Source of the DNA: Hygrophila difformis
Lineage: Eukaryota > Streptophyta > Magnoliopsida > Lamiales > Acanthaceae
Length of the DNA: 64,000 nt
Reading direction: 5' to 3'
Assembly: GCA_030278955.1 (NCBI GenBank)
Contig: JAOANR010000014.1
Location: 39,011,453 to 39,075,452, forward strand
Under the pieces are notes generated by a model that ran no database searches, was not told the origin of the DNA, and saw only the letters and a list, made by a program, of their open reading frames with translations. The first letter of the stretch is position 1. The number at the start of each line of letters is the position of its first letter. This document shows, in pieces, positions 33,492-46,588 of this stretch. The position numbers and the translations under genes were made by a program.

Positions 33492-36400
33492 TCATCTCCA
33501 CTTCTCCTGAAGATCTTTCTTCTCCGACCAAATCCATGTGACAAATATTGCCACGACAAGGGCTACAATTGTCAGCAGGAGTAGGGCGTAGCTGAAATCT
33601 TCCGTAAGAGAATCGTATGTTCTGGAAGGGGCAAGATGAGTGAAGAAGAGATCCACGCCATACGCGAAAGCAAGAGTGGTAGACTCGAGCTTAGCAGGAA
33701 CAGTTGCTATGCCTCTGAGGCCTTCCACCTTGAGAGCATGAGTAATGAAAGACTGCCAAAAGGGAGAAACAAAGTGAAACAAAATACTCTGGATTTAAGC
33801 TCAAGAAAAATCTTAATACAGTAGAACTTAGGACCTTCATAGAACTATTTAGGTTAGAATCACCGTTTAAGAAGCTAATTTAACATCAAAAGTAATGTAT
33901 TTATACCCTGTAATATGATGCCTCCTAGCTTCAGCAAGTATTAACAGACCACATAAGCAAATGAAATAAGTAGGGCATAAATTTGAGCGCAAGATTGGAA
34001 ACTAGGAAATAAAAAGATATGCTTAATTGCACTTGTAGCAACAATTAAAATCAGATGTTCCCACCTGAGGGATAATTGGTAATGAATCCGTAAGAGGTAT
34101 TATTCCTTCTTCTTTTTCGGATTGAGTGGGATTAATTGTTCTTCGTGGATCTAAAAATCGTTTATCAAGAGCCAAAACCTGGCAACAAATAAGGGCATAA
34201 AACAAAAGTATTATCAGCTAATGACAATATTTCCACTTTTGCAGGGATGATACCCTGTACGCAAGATGATAAAAATGAAGCTAGAGAAGGCAACCCACAT
34301 GAAAAAGAGCACTACAGATATTAATAATGTCAGAATATGCAAAAAAGCTGACCTGATCACCAATAGTTCCGAGAAGAATCTGCTTTGAAGTTATGCCTTT
34401 GGCTGTCAATGTAACAGCCATTGCCTTCACCGAATGTGCAAAAAAGTAAGACTGTGTTTTTGTATAGACTTCGGGGCGTGAATAAGCAGTTATTGGAGAA
34501 GTAAGATTATGTGTCCCAAGAACAAGCTTCAACACATCTTTGTTGTCCTGCATATGGAATAATTTAGTACAGTACCAACCAAGAGACAACAGAAGTCAAA
34601 AGGCGAAGATGAAGGATGTACCTCACGAGCTTGGTCATAGATTTCAATAACAGACATCTCATATCGGTGTGCCCTTAGATTGAAGTAGTGATAGACAATC
34701 CAATTCTCACTAAAGACCTTTAGAGAGAAAGTAATGATGAGTTAGAAAGATTCATATGCGATCAATACGACCTTAAAATATTTTTATATTCTATCATGAT
34801 CGAGAGAAAAATGCACTTACAGCCTTCACAGGACCCTGTGAACCATAGTGGGTCATCCGATATAGTATCCGACCAGTCACAGTATCAATCACATAAACAA
34901 CCAGATTTGCCTCATCAGGGGTAACATAACCAATTGGACCGATAGCTTTTGGAGAAACAGTAGCTAAAAATAGCATATTCTTTGATATATATTTGTACAT
35001 GACTTCCTGCTCTCCTGTAATCTTTGCTTGAGTATGAACTACCTGGAGAAACAAAAGACTTCCATTTATCAGAAAGAAAAGATTGTGACAAATTTTAATT
35101 ATTGAACAAGATTATAATCCCAAATGATGCAGAAAATTGGTAGTTTCTAACAGCACAAAAATCATGTTCTGATAAAATGGGAATAAACCTCATTTAAATT
35201 TCTTGTTGCAGTTGCAGCAATCTTTTCTGACTCAGGGAAAACAATTGACCACAGATCTCTAGTGTCAAAACAGCACTCATCCACCTCATGGACACAGTTT
35301 TTGTGCAATCCACGACCCCTCAGGATACCTTTATCTGTTTCAACTGAATGCCAATATATATTTCCAGCTTCTTGCTGAATGATGCCAAGTGCCTCAGCAG
35401 TTCTGGGATACAAGTGAGCATGCCCACTTGCATCAAATATTAAGTGCAGGCGCTGTTCAATAGAATCAGTAAAAGGCAATGGAATAACATGTGCCACGGA
35501 ATGAGTAGGTCTCATAAGATTGCTTTCCTTGCCGGTATATGTGTCAACAATGGTAATTACTCCAGGAGAATCAATGTTTTGTCCACATCTTCCAATAACG
35601 AGGACGGATGGGTTCTCATCCAGTGCATGGTGATGAGGATTTTGCCATTGATGTAAACTGATTCCTCTAGGATTGGAGCATGTTTCTGATTCACGAAGAG
35701 AGTTCAGTAAAAGAGACCATACAATTCTTCCATCTCCAGTGTGCAAGGCAAAAAGTTTTCCAGCCCGAGTAAGAACTACAAGAAGCTTTCGGAACCCGTT
35801 GCGATCCCGAGTCATCTTGGTTTTCTCAGAGCTTTGCAACCTCATTTTCAGAATGGCTGCCACATCATCAGGTGTTGCAATCATTAGAGTACCTTTGAGC
35901 TTCAGCAGATGACCCTATTGGAATAAGAACAATAGATCAAAAAGAAGTCCATACACTATTTCACTACCAATGGATCACAAGACACAAAAAGGTAAAACAT
36001 GCCATACAAATTTCGTATTTTTCTGAAATTACTAAGTTACTAAGACTACAGTTATGAAGCACATAAGTCACCAGGAATCAGCATAAACAATATCATCATA
36101 TGCTAACCCACCCCTCACAAATAGGAAATGGAGTAACCCTCCATCGAAATGAATTCTTTATACTATTTGATAAATCAAACCAACTTCAGATGGTAAAAAA
36201 TATAATCGGTCACAAAATCTAAGTACTGTGTAGTCTTTGAGGTGTATTCAGTAAGGGCTTAAGGCCTCTAACAGAACAAAGATCTAACCTATCAGGAACA
36301 AGTATCATGCTGAATAGATGAAAAAACGAAATTTTAAACCTCACGTAAAACAGATTATGCTAATCACACCGGTAATTTGAGAGACAAAAAAGAAATATAT

Positions 36401-39368
36401 ATATATATATAAATAATAAGTAGGAGTATTATAATAAGTAGGAGGATTATATATATATATATATATATATCACATTACCTTGAGCCACTCAAAAAGGCTG
36501 TGCTCTACTTTTGCCACTGACACGCCGTGCTTTTCAACTGGTAGCTCTGATGCAGTCACATCCACAATGGAGGCTAGCGCATCCTCCCTATTCCACACAA
36601 TCTCACCTTGTTGTAATAATAACAATGAATGGTCTTCCATGACAATCAGAACTCTGAATCCATTTGACCTATCCGTACGAACATAACTATTGATGAAAAC
36701 CTTGTGCACAACTCCTCTTTGATCATCTAGCTGAATTGTCTCTTCAATTAGGTTGGATGTCCAGTCATCACCAAGCTTTACAGTCAGAAAGATTTTGCCA
36801 TCACCATGCTGAACCAAGGCAAAAGCCTGTCGGCCATCAGAAAGAGGAAGAGAATCACTGGCAGCATTTGCATGACCAAAGTTGTCCAGAACCTTCAACA
36901 TGCCATCATTCTCCACTTTAATGAAAAGAACAGAACTAGCTACTTTTAAGATAAACGCTCCTGAAATTTTTGAGGGCAATATTACTGCATCTGCTTCTGA
37001 AAGTTCCTGAACCAGTTGAGAGACAGGAGTGTGGTGGAAGCTAATCAGTCCATCTTTGAACTTAATAGCAACCAATGCCGTTCCAGTGGAATCCATTGCA
37101 ACAGCTGTGTCATCGGATACAAATGATAAATCTCCCGAAAAGCCAGTAGGAGATATATTGTTATGGTTTAACACATCACCACTCTTAACATCAAGTTGAT
37201 AAACATCAAACCGGGATAAATCCTTTAAACCTACGGCATACAATGCATCACTTCCATCGGGATAAATTAGCTGTTGAACGTCAGTGCTGCAGACATAAGA
37301 AAAAACATAAACCAATGTTGAACAAAGAATACCATAAAAATATGTCAATATTTATAGTTCAAACAAGTTCAAACCCTTCAGATGCTAAGTCCGTTTTCCA
37401 GATGACCTCACCATCAACGCTCGCAACAGCATGAATAAAGCCATTACCATAAACAAAGATGACATTATCTTTTCCAACCTTCAAATTGGTCTGTAACACA
37501 CCAAATAATTTGTCAATTCTAGGGAACTGTCTCAACTCTTGAGCAAAATCAATGTACAAGAGAGGAGTTAGCGTAAGTTGGCACAGCTACAAAAGATTTA
37601 GAAAAAAAAAAAAATCCCTAGGATATTTGCAGTGGAAATGGAGCATTCCAAGTAACAAAAAGGAAAACATAAACGTCAAATCCCAAACAGAATGCAGTGG
37701 AAAAAACTCCATAAAACAACAGCTCGTTCTCATATTCAAATTTTTACTATTTGCAAAGTGAATGGAGCATTCCAAGTAACAAAAATAAAAACATAAACTT
37801 CTTCAAAACCCAAACAGAATGGAGCGAAAGAAAGCTATATAAACAACAGTTTTTTCCCATAATTCTCTGGACATGAAGATGGGGGGAAAAAGCCCAACAA
37901 TAGGTCACAAAGAAGTATTCCACAATCCACACAATAACGCAATTCATACTTCTATTGCAAAATTTGATTGCCAGAAATCTTCACTCCAAATTGTTAATTT
38001 AAAAGAGAGAGAGAGATATATACCCAAAGTATTGTTGTAAATTCAAGCAAGGGAGGTCATTTCATAAGCATGCACGTTGTGAAAAAGAAAAAAGAATCAA
38101 TTATTTCAGTGATTTGTCTCCTGAGAAATCAATTCAAAATTTAGTCGGCAAAGGTACATGATGTTAATTACATGTCTACATTTGTTCACCAAAAGCAAGC
38201 ACACTAGACTAGAATACTTAGATGCATGACATAGTGTTTTTCAATATTAGTTCTAGGTTTGTAATGCTAAAACAAGGACAAGATGCAATGTTCTCGCATA
38301 AAACCACTAAAGATACACAGACAAAGAACAAATTATGAAATGAAATTAAGGTCTAACAATAAATTCCATTAATATGAGGTAGCCAGTAACCCAAATAAGA
38401 CAACTATTATGAGTTCAAATTCGTGGTCAAATTTTACACTTACTGGAACTAGTAACAATGACTTTGATTGCTTTGAGCCGGTGAGTGCTGACTCCCAAAC
38501 CATCTGGCCATCAGGAAGATTCCAAGCACGTAAGATACTTCCACCATTTGACAAAGTAATGACATCTGCAAAGATATGCAAAAAATTGATTTCAGAACCA
38601 AGAATTCATACTTGATTTTGTTATAAAGATGGTTCGGTAGCAAATTTTCACTTTTAACTCCACAATGCAAGCAATAATATTCACATGATTGTACATGTGA
38701 TTATGTATTGAGCTGAATAAATCAATACAAGTAATTTTTAGTTTTGGAAAGAAAAAAATATATATAAAGTTATGAATTCAGAATCAACTTCAGCTCTTAA
38801 AATGAAATCGAAAGTGCAACAACAATACTTATCAGAATCTCATTCAGGGAATTGAAACTCAAGAAAATAACATAAGCAAGGAAAGTATCTCGGTTACATT
38901 TTCCAAGAGCAATATCTATTTGATCGATGGCATCATTGGGCCCCAGGACGTGTCTCCAAACTGCACAACAAAAGCGACTACTTACTATCGAACAGTTCAC
39001 GATATACACAATTCGAGGACAGAGATCAGAACTTCAAATATTTCAAAATTCTGCGTACAAACAACTCACAAATCTCCCCATGGCGAAGATCAAGAGACGC
39101 GACGACATTTTCCTCAGTGGACACAACAACACGTTTCCGCGCCGCCTTCTGAGTGTGGAAAACTGCGTGCTTTACTTTACCTATGTACTGCTGATGCCTG
39201 CACAAATTCCATACAATTCAAACACCAAATCAAGCAATAGTATAAACAATTGCAGTCACACAAAAGGGCATACCAGTCCATGAGGCCGACTTGATCTTCG
39301 TACAAAGAGAAAGTTAAGCATGCCGAGGAGAGGAAGAAGAGCAGGAGCAGAGAAACCCTAATCGCCAT
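33492..39368 (-). CDS. EMC1: ER membrane protein complex subunit 1
   Basis: Twelve exons: 39368-39274, 39197-39070, 38960-38898, 38565-38444, 37490-37375, 37286-36479, 35914-35189, 35042-34821, 34717-34622, 34547-34353, 34178-34065 and 33752-33492; 2946 nt, 981 residues, the usual length in plants. EMC inserts tail-anchored and multi-pass proteins into the ER membrane; EMC1 is its largest subunit, with lumenal beta-propellers and one C-terminal membrane anchor. Seen here: a signal peptide (residues 1-20), PQQ/WD-like propeller repeats from about residue 22 (SLYEDQVGLMDWHQQYIGKV at the start, HGEIFWRHVLG), a DUF1620-type C-terminal region, a membrane helix at about 950-970 (YALLLLTIVALVVAIFVTWIW is cut by the loop residues) and a short charged tail ending EKWR. 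I chose ATG 39368 because it starts the signal peptide; an upstream in-frame TTG is not used. Confidence 0.96.
37620..37865. repeat. Tandem duplication in EMC1 intron
   Basis: Two diverged copies about 135 bp apart share GGAGCATTCCAAGTAACAAA (37638 and 37772), CCCAAACAGAATG and AAACAACAG. It lies within the intron between exons 4 and 5. Confidence 0.65.
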
Positions 39369-40302
39369 ATTCACGGCGACGATTCGGCTGTTTACCGAGC
39401 GCCAGAGGAGACGGCAGATCTGATAGATGGGGCGATATTCGTTAAGAAGCCACTCCAAATTCTCGAAACCAAATTATTACTTTAATAAATTTTTATTTAT
39501 CTTCGGAGTTAGGACTTTGGGTTCGAGCAAAACCCTTCAATTTTTCTCCTTTTATCAAATTAAATTCGGAGTAATTAAATAAATAAGCACAGTGTAATTA
39601 ATTAGATTACTAATATTCAGGCATTTAATGACTCCTAAAAAAAATACTAATAAGTACTGCAGTATGAAATGATTTTGAAAGAATTTTCTTTTTAAGATTA
39701 CAAATATTTGAATATGTTTGAAATCAACTATTTAGTATAATTATATAACCTTCATCAATTACAAATAATTTATATGTTCTCTATATGTACACTAATAATT
39801 TGGGAGGTTTTATCTTTATAAATAAAATGACTTTCTTCTATGTTAAAAAGAATTTTTAAAAATAATAGTTTAGTGATAACATATTAAAATATAGTTGAGT
39901 TAGACATTCATTCTCAACTCAATTCATGAATTAAATTTTTTTGGTGTAGACTGTAGTAGAAGAAAATTCATGAATTTAATTGAGCCCAATTAATACAAGT
40001 AAATAACAAATATAGGTGTAATATACTAATATAGGCACCATCTCTCTATAGGATTTAATATGTGATGATAAAAAAATTGAAAAACTAAATAAAATAAATC
40101 AAGTATTTATGCAGCAATAGTTGGAAGCTGAATCCACTTTTTCAATATTGAAATGCATAAACAGGTAAAGTATGCAATAAAACATACTTTTTAGGTCACA
40201 CAAGTTCTGCTTCACTCAAAACAAACTTTCTAAAATTAGGCATTCTGATCGATGACAAATTAATCAACTTTATTGCAACAGATTCCCATCCCTTCACCAT
40301 TC
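39369..40302. other. Intergenic DNA between EMC1 and GDSL genes
   Basis: Divergent promoter region: EMC1 reads left and the GDSL gene right. AT-rich. No ORF, RNA or complete mobile element seen before the MITE at 40303. Confidence 0.45.
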
Positions 40303-40766
40303 AGGGCCCGTTTGGATTGGCTTTTAAAAAAAGCAGAAGCCAAAAGCAGAAGCAGAAGTGAAAGCCAAAAGCAGAAGCAGCTAACTTTTGTGTTTGGATG
40401 GAATGTTTAAAAAGCAGCTTTTTTTCAATAGTGTGTTTGGATGTATAAAAGTGAAAAGTGCTTTTGAAATGTGTAAATTACCAAAAAGGATATGCTATTT
40501 ATATATGATAGTATATATTTATAGTGTAATTTAAATAAATTAATAGGGGCATTTATGACTCTGCACACATTACTAGGTGCTTTTGGCTTCTGCTTTTCGG
40601 AGAAGCACCACCTGGGCTGCTTCTCCCAGAAGCACTTTTGCAGCTTTTCGAGGTGCTTTTGCTTTTTCTAAAAAGCCAAAACAAACACTCTTTTTTCCTT
40701 CAAAAGTGCTTTTGGCAGAAGCAAAAGCCAAAAGCACTTGGAAAAAAGCCAATCCAAACAGGCTCT
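40303..40766. mobile_element. hAT-like MITE next to GDSL start
   Basis: Inverted ends AGGGCCCGTTTGGATTGGCT and AGCCAATCCAAACAGGCTCT with CATTC on both outer sides. The ends are built of AAAAGCAGAAGCCAAAAGC-type repeats in both orientations, so the element can fold on itself. The right end is only 57 bases before the GDSL start codon, so the element supplies most of that gene's proximal promoter. Confidence 0.8.
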
Positions 40767-40823
40767 CATTCTTCCATAAATTTCACCTTCATTCATTCAT
40801 TCATTCAACAAGGGACACAGGAA

Positions 40824-42206
40824 ATGGAAGCCTGTATAGCAGCTGCATTTCTTGCAATTCCCATGTTGTTGTCTGCTGTCCACGCAGACCCTTTGGTCCC
40901 TGCACTCTGTATCTTCGGAGACTCGGTGGTTGTTGTAGGAAATAACAACAATTTGCAGACACTGATCAGGGCAAATTTTCCTCCTTATGGGAGGGATTTT
41001 GTAACACACAAGCCTACTGGAAGGTTCTGCAATGGCAAGCTCGCCACGGACTACACCGGTAAGGTTAAAACTTAAAACATCAACTACATGTGTAGAACTT
41101 AAAACTCCAATGGATTAATGAGTTTGATTTTGTGTGATGCAATGTGGTACAGCTGAGTACTTGGGATTCACTTCATACCCACCTCCATACCTCAGCTTGG
41201 ATGCCGAGGGGACGAGCATCCTCGCTGGCGCCAACTTTGCCTCAGCTGCTTCGGGTTATTATGACAGGACAGCACAGTTCTATGTAGGTATTTGGCGCGA
41301 ACCAGGTTGAGTTCGACTCAATTTGAGTTTTTCAAGCTCGACTTGTAATCACAAACTTAAAAGGTCTTTGCTTGCAGCGGGCGTTGACATTGTCGCAGCA
41401 GCTGGAATTCTACAGGGATTGGCAGAGGAAAGTGGTGAGTTTGGTGGGAGCAGGCAAAGCAAATGACATATTTTCTGGAGGGATTCATCTGTTAAGTTCT
41501 GGGAGCAGTGATTTCATCCAGAATTATTACATCAACCCGTTTCTGAGGACCGCCTTCTCCCCAGATCAATTCTCCGACATTCTATTGAGAGCGTACTCCA
41601 GTTTCATTCAGGTTTTGTTTTGTCTTAATATTAATGGATCATGATGTAGCCTTCGATTTTCTCTATTGATCATACAATATGATGCGTTGACTAGAATCTG
41701 TACAATTTGGGGGCAAGGAGAATTGGTGTAACTGGTCTACCACCGACTGGATGCTTGCCTGCTGTAATAACAATGTTCGGCCCTGGATCCAACGAATGTG
41801 TCCAAAGGCTAAACCAGGATGCTACCATATTCAATGGCAAACTAAACGCCTCTTCAGAAAATCTGAGGACTATTCTTCCAGGATTGAAGCTCGTTGTATT
41901 TGATATCTACCACCCTCTGTTGGATATGATCACGAAGCCTTCAGACAGTGGTACCACGCTTTATTCAAGTTCTAAATGCGATCAACTTATGTATGTCTGT
42001 TTGATACACTACATATGGACTTTGTTTCTGTAGGATTCTTTGAGACGAGGAGGGCCTGTTGTGGCACAGGGACACTTGAAACGTCGTTTCTCTGCAATGC
42101 TGGGTCGGTGGGGACATGCTCGAATGCAACGGGATATGTTTTCTGGGATGGATTCCACCCCTCTGATTCTGCTAATTTGGTGTTGTCTCAGAGTCTACTT
42201 GAATAA
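40824..42206 (+). CDS. GDSL esterase/lipase with altered catalytic blocks
   Basis: Five exons: 40824-41058, 41153-41283, 41378-41611, 41695-41950 and 42034-42206; 1029 nt, 342 residues. Plant GDSL (SGNH) enzymes are secreted serine esterases acting on lipids, cutin or cell-wall acetyl groups. A signal peptide spans residues 1-21 (cut after VHA). Block I is [12 protein letters not shown] with the nucleophile S34, but the usual Asp of DxGNNN is Val. Block II is [11 protein letters not shown]. Block III is GSSD at 164-167, where the family has GxND; the oxyanion-hole Asn is Ser. Block V keeps D324 and H327 (DGFHP). I reject upstream in-frame starts, since they lie inside the MITE and would hide the signal peptide. 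All splice sites are canonical. Activity may be weak or changed. Confidence 0.9.
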
Positions 42207-42493
42207 GGATTTGATCTCATCTCTTAGACTTGATCCACTTTAGACATCTTGATCTAATCCATTTAAACCGTGTTTGTTAGAGATTTAAGGTGTGGTTGTA
42301 TTGAATGTTTGAGACCTGTCATATTGCTTGGATTTCATCTTGCTTTTTGGAATTGAAAAATAAGTTGATTTATTTAAACTCAAAAGGAAATTTACAAGAA
42401 CAGTCTATTCTAGACCCCCATACATTGCAGCATTATTGAGCATTGTTGAAATTACATATATTATTGTTGAAAACAGTGCTAGACGTTGGAGGT
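42207..42493. other. Gap between convergent GDSL and beta-galactosidase genes
   Basis: Only 287 bases separate two stop codons of genes reading towards each other, so their 3' UTRs are probably adjacent or overlapping. Confidence 0.5.
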
Positions 42494-45400
42494 TCAAAAG
42501 CATTCAACTTCCACAGCAAGCCTCTTCTGTGGGAGATTGTCACACAAGCTACGCCCAAAAGTCTGTTGGGACACGTCAATCGAACAAATCCCTTTACCCA
42601 AGCATGCCTGATTGTTCCATGTAAGAACAAAGAAAAACAAGAAAATGGTCAGAAAAAAAGCAGCAAACTAGCTTTGCTTATGCATTTGTTAAGGATATTA
42701 TACTATAAGGAGTATTTGATTAAGTTTCACCTGTTCAACCACAGATAGACTGCTATAAGAGTGGCAACTGCCCTTCTTAAGGTATCCATGTGTGACATTT
42801 GGGTTGCCAAAGCTAGCAAAGTTTATTTTAGAGATCACATGATTCCCTTGGCATGATAGCTCCAAAGTGGCTCCTTCATAGGCATGTGCTAGTACTTTCT
42901 CCACTGTCACGATTTCGACTTTAACAGATGTAGGATTGCCTCCAAACTCTTCAAACAGAATCAATGTGTTGTTTTCACTGTTCAAGAAAGAGCGCGGGAC
43001 ATGATACCATCTTTGGGATGAATTCCCACAATTAGTCGAGCATTTAGAGGCGTAGTAGCTCCCTCTGTAGTCACATGATTCATCACAGTTGTCGCGACTA
43101 GTGAGAAAGCTTGGCCAGTATCTGCCAATGTTGTGTCCGTTTACCCAAGCGACGCCCTTTCCCATTCCCCACAAATCCACAACAACAGGATCTGATCCCT
43201 TGGGAGTTTTGAAAGTTGTCTGCAATAGATTTTGATGAATTTACAAAAGATGGCATTTTTTTAGCAGAAATAAGGTGACAAAAATCATACCTTGTACCAA
43301 ACAAACATCGTGTCAAAGGGGACATTGTTACGCCAAATATGTTTGTGTCCGAGGCCCCTCTCTGCGCCGTTCAATTCAACCTTGTAACCCCATGTGTTGG
43401 ATGTCAAATCCTTCTCCATACTGTTTGGAGCTATTAATTTGACAGATCCACGGATTCCATTCTTTGTTTTGTCAAAATGAGCACCGTAATTCTGATCCAT
43501 CGCAAGGGTTTACCAGCATTAGAAACAAGATTCACACAGCTAAAAAGTCGAACAACAAACATTTAACCAATGCCACGAGTTCTTACTTGGAGCCCAACTG
43601 TAACACTAAGCAAGGACAACGTGTTTGTCCCGCGTATCAACTTAGCAGATCGATCAAAAGACATGTTTCCAAACTGCCCATTCGTCACCCATTCAGTTCC
43701 TAAGATTGCAACACGAAAAAATTGTTCTCAGTTAGACAAGGAGAGGCATTCATTAATCTTTCTTCTATGAGAAATTTGAAGTCATTGATCTTACCAATGT
43801 ATTTGCCATTGAAAAATGCATGAAGGACATGGCAGCTACATCTAACCGATACACTGATCTCTTCGCCCCATATTGGATCATTTTCGTCTACATCCACACT
43901 AAATCACCAAGCCACCGCAGAATTACTATGCTATCCAAACACATATCATATATGTTAAAAGGGACAAAGATGATACCTTGTGATGTACCATAAGTAGTCA
44001 CTAGTATCATTTGTGGCAACTTTCTGATCAAGGAGTCGATCAGCATAATTAACACCTTTGAGATGGTCGATTTTTTTCTTTCTGAGATGTGCGAAATGTT
44101 GTGGCCTCCATGTCCATTGGAAATTGTAGTGGTGCTTCTCCCTAGCTTCTGTAGGTAGTTTCTTAACTACTACAGATGTCTGAGTACTTACCTTCGCAGT
44201 GTTGTATGCCTCGGTGACACAGTCAGGAAGGATGCTCACTGACCAAGCAGGGATTGTGTAATTTCTGCCTTCAAAGTCGATTGTTATGGCATCCTGAGCA
44301 TTTTCATTGCCAATGAAACACGCCCTGGTTTTATTGTAACTATAAACCGTCACCTGTGTAAGAAATGTAGAACAATGTTAAATCTAGATGCAATGGTCCA
44401 TAAAAGAACAGACAGGAAAGCTAAGTAGGAAATGGTTGACACCCACAGACGTCGTGTTGCTATAGTCCTTGTTTGTTACGCTACCATAAGTTAGAACCTT
44501 TTCCATCGACAAGATGACGGAATGAAGCTTTTTGAGATGACCATATTTAGGCTGGTTTAGCTCACCTATAACAACATTAACCCATTGATCACACAAAAGG
44601 TTTCAAATAATGCTATTACTTATGTAACAACTTTTCTGTATAATTACCGTATTCATTGATAGGGGCATCGTAATCATACGAAGTAGTAATATACGGTCCA
44701 CCTGATGTTCGACCAAAGTTGGTGCCGCCATGATACTGCAAAGATATTCACAGATAAAGATAAAAGAAAATAGAAAAAGTTCTAATCAAATGTGAAAAAA
44801 ATGCAACTGGATGCAAACCATGTAATAGTTCTGCAGTGTGCCACCGTATTGGAAAAATCGCGCCACAGCAAATGCAATATCTTCTGCTGTTCTATGAGGA
44901 TCTTGGCTGCCCCAATCCTTGAACCTTGTTACAAAAAAATACACAAAATGATCCAAGAAATACATATAAGAAAAGGGGATAGATAGAGTTCAATTGGTTA
45001 AGTTGCTGATAAATTACCATCCAACCCAATTCTCGGTCCAAAATTTAGGGACATTCTTGTTAGGCTTGAATTTATGACAATAATAGCCGTTGCAAGTATT
45101 GATCTACAAGCAAATCAGGACAATAAATTTATGTTGTCATAAATTTTGACCAGAGTGAAAAGTTAGTTATTACATAGGAGGAATTAAGAAATTTTTATAG
45201 GGATACACATATTATACCATATATGATGGGGCATCAGATTCTTGACACATGATCCAAGGGACACCGACGCCTAAAGTTTCCGCGAAATTCGCACACCAGT
45301 CCATGTAATATTTTCCATCGTTCCCATATGAACTGATAACGTTTCCATACTCGTTCTCAATCTGTTGGTTTTCACATTTTTTAAACACAGTTTACATGAC

Positions 45401-46542
45401 ATGTCCAAATGTGGAATATTAACTTGCATTGATTGGCAAATTAAACCTGAGCAAGTATTATAGGCCCCCCTTGAGAAGCAAAAAGTTTTTCATCCTTCAC
45501 TTTATCCACAATCATGGCTGTGAATGTCTTCATTTCATTCTGCAATAAAAATTAACCTAAGGAAAAAAAAAAAAGTATGTAATAAATGTGTTGGAATCCA
45601 AAGAGAAGTTTGGATTGAATACCATGAAGGCTTGATTTTTTGTCCTGAAAGTAATATTAGGTATACTGCTCAACCAAACAGGGAACCCTCTGTGTATGAA
45701 TCGAAACAAATGTTAGCAAGACAAAATCACACCCAAAAGCCAGACACATTGAGAAGTTAAGTAGCTACCCGAAATTCCATTCTGCACAAACATATGGCCC
45801 TATTCTTAGAATAGCATAAAGTCCCTCATCTTGGATCACCTTGATGAACTTTATCAGGTCTAAATTCCCTGAAAAATCATACTGGCGATCCACACAACAA
45901 AATGAGTAAAACATTTAAAGGCAAAATTAAGGCTTGATTGAATGACAAAAAAACATAGTAAAAAAAAATATTATGTTTCTACTTTGCCCCTATTCTTAGG
46001 CTAGAAAACCCTTACCATTTACCATTTCATTATTTTCTCATTTTATCCCAACCTTTTGACGTTGGAGTATTTTTTTCATGTTGACTAAGAAATAATGTTT
46101 ATGTCATTAGCTTCATAATCAATACTGAAATTTTCATTTGCTCAACTATGTCTTTATCTATACAAAGACCTGTCGATATATGGGCTCATGAGCATTCCAG
46201 AAAACGTAAGTTTCGATGGCGTTAAGGCCTCCTTCTTTAGCCTTTTTAACCAAGGATGGCCACATCTGACCAACAAAAAAGTAACGCACCATCAACTAAG
46301 CATCAATTGATGAATAATAATGATATATGATCACAACATAAAGGTAAGTATATAATAGAAATGCACACTTGAGGCGTGCTCCGAGGATAGTGAATGGAAC
46401 CAGAAATGATTATTTTCCTTTCACCATTGATGGTCATGGCTCTTTCATCATAAGAAACATGCATGGCACTACTAATATGCAAAGTGCAAACAGCTAGAAC
46501 TGAAAGCAACATCAACAAACCCAACATTTTGAATGATTCCAT
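42494..46542 (-). CDS. Beta-galactosidase, GH35, with C-terminal lectin domain
   Basis: Sixteen exons: 46542-46369, 46265-46170, 45881-45769, 45689-45623, 45539-45447, 45361-45218, 45103-45018, 44924-44819, 44735-44648, 44565-44447, 44353-43977, 43898-43795, 43699-43587, 43491-43291, 43219-42731 and 42607-42494; 2484 nt, 827 residues. GH35 enzymes remove terminal beta-D-galactose from wall polymers in the apoplast. Residues 1-26 are a signal peptide. The GH35 signature [14 protein letters not shown] is at 174-187 (acid/base E185); the nucleophile is E253 in FWTENWVGW. Beta-sandwich domains follow ([12 protein letters not shown]), then a SUEL-type galactose-binding lectin domain from about 745 to the end ([31 protein letters not shown]). 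The layout fits the BGAL7/BGAL15-like group, but exact paralogy is not settled. All catalytic residues are present. Confidence 0.95.
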
Positions 46543-46578
46543 CGATCACTTTGTGACGAAAGTGCACAATCAAGTGGA

Positions 46579-46588
46579 AATTTATACA
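46579..46588 (-). promoter_or_regulatory. TATA box of beta-galactosidase gene
   Basis: The minus strand reads TGTGTATAAA about 40 bases before the ATG at 46542, implying a very short 5' UTR. Confidence 0.5.

Noticed and set aside
39369..39458. Longer N-terminus for EMC1
   Set aside because: It would need a TTG start and would bury the signal peptide; ATG 39368 gives the normal length.
40577..40823. Upstream in-frame starts for the GDSL gene
   Set aside because: They fall in the MITE and would place over 60 unrelated residues before a clear signal peptide that starts at 40824.
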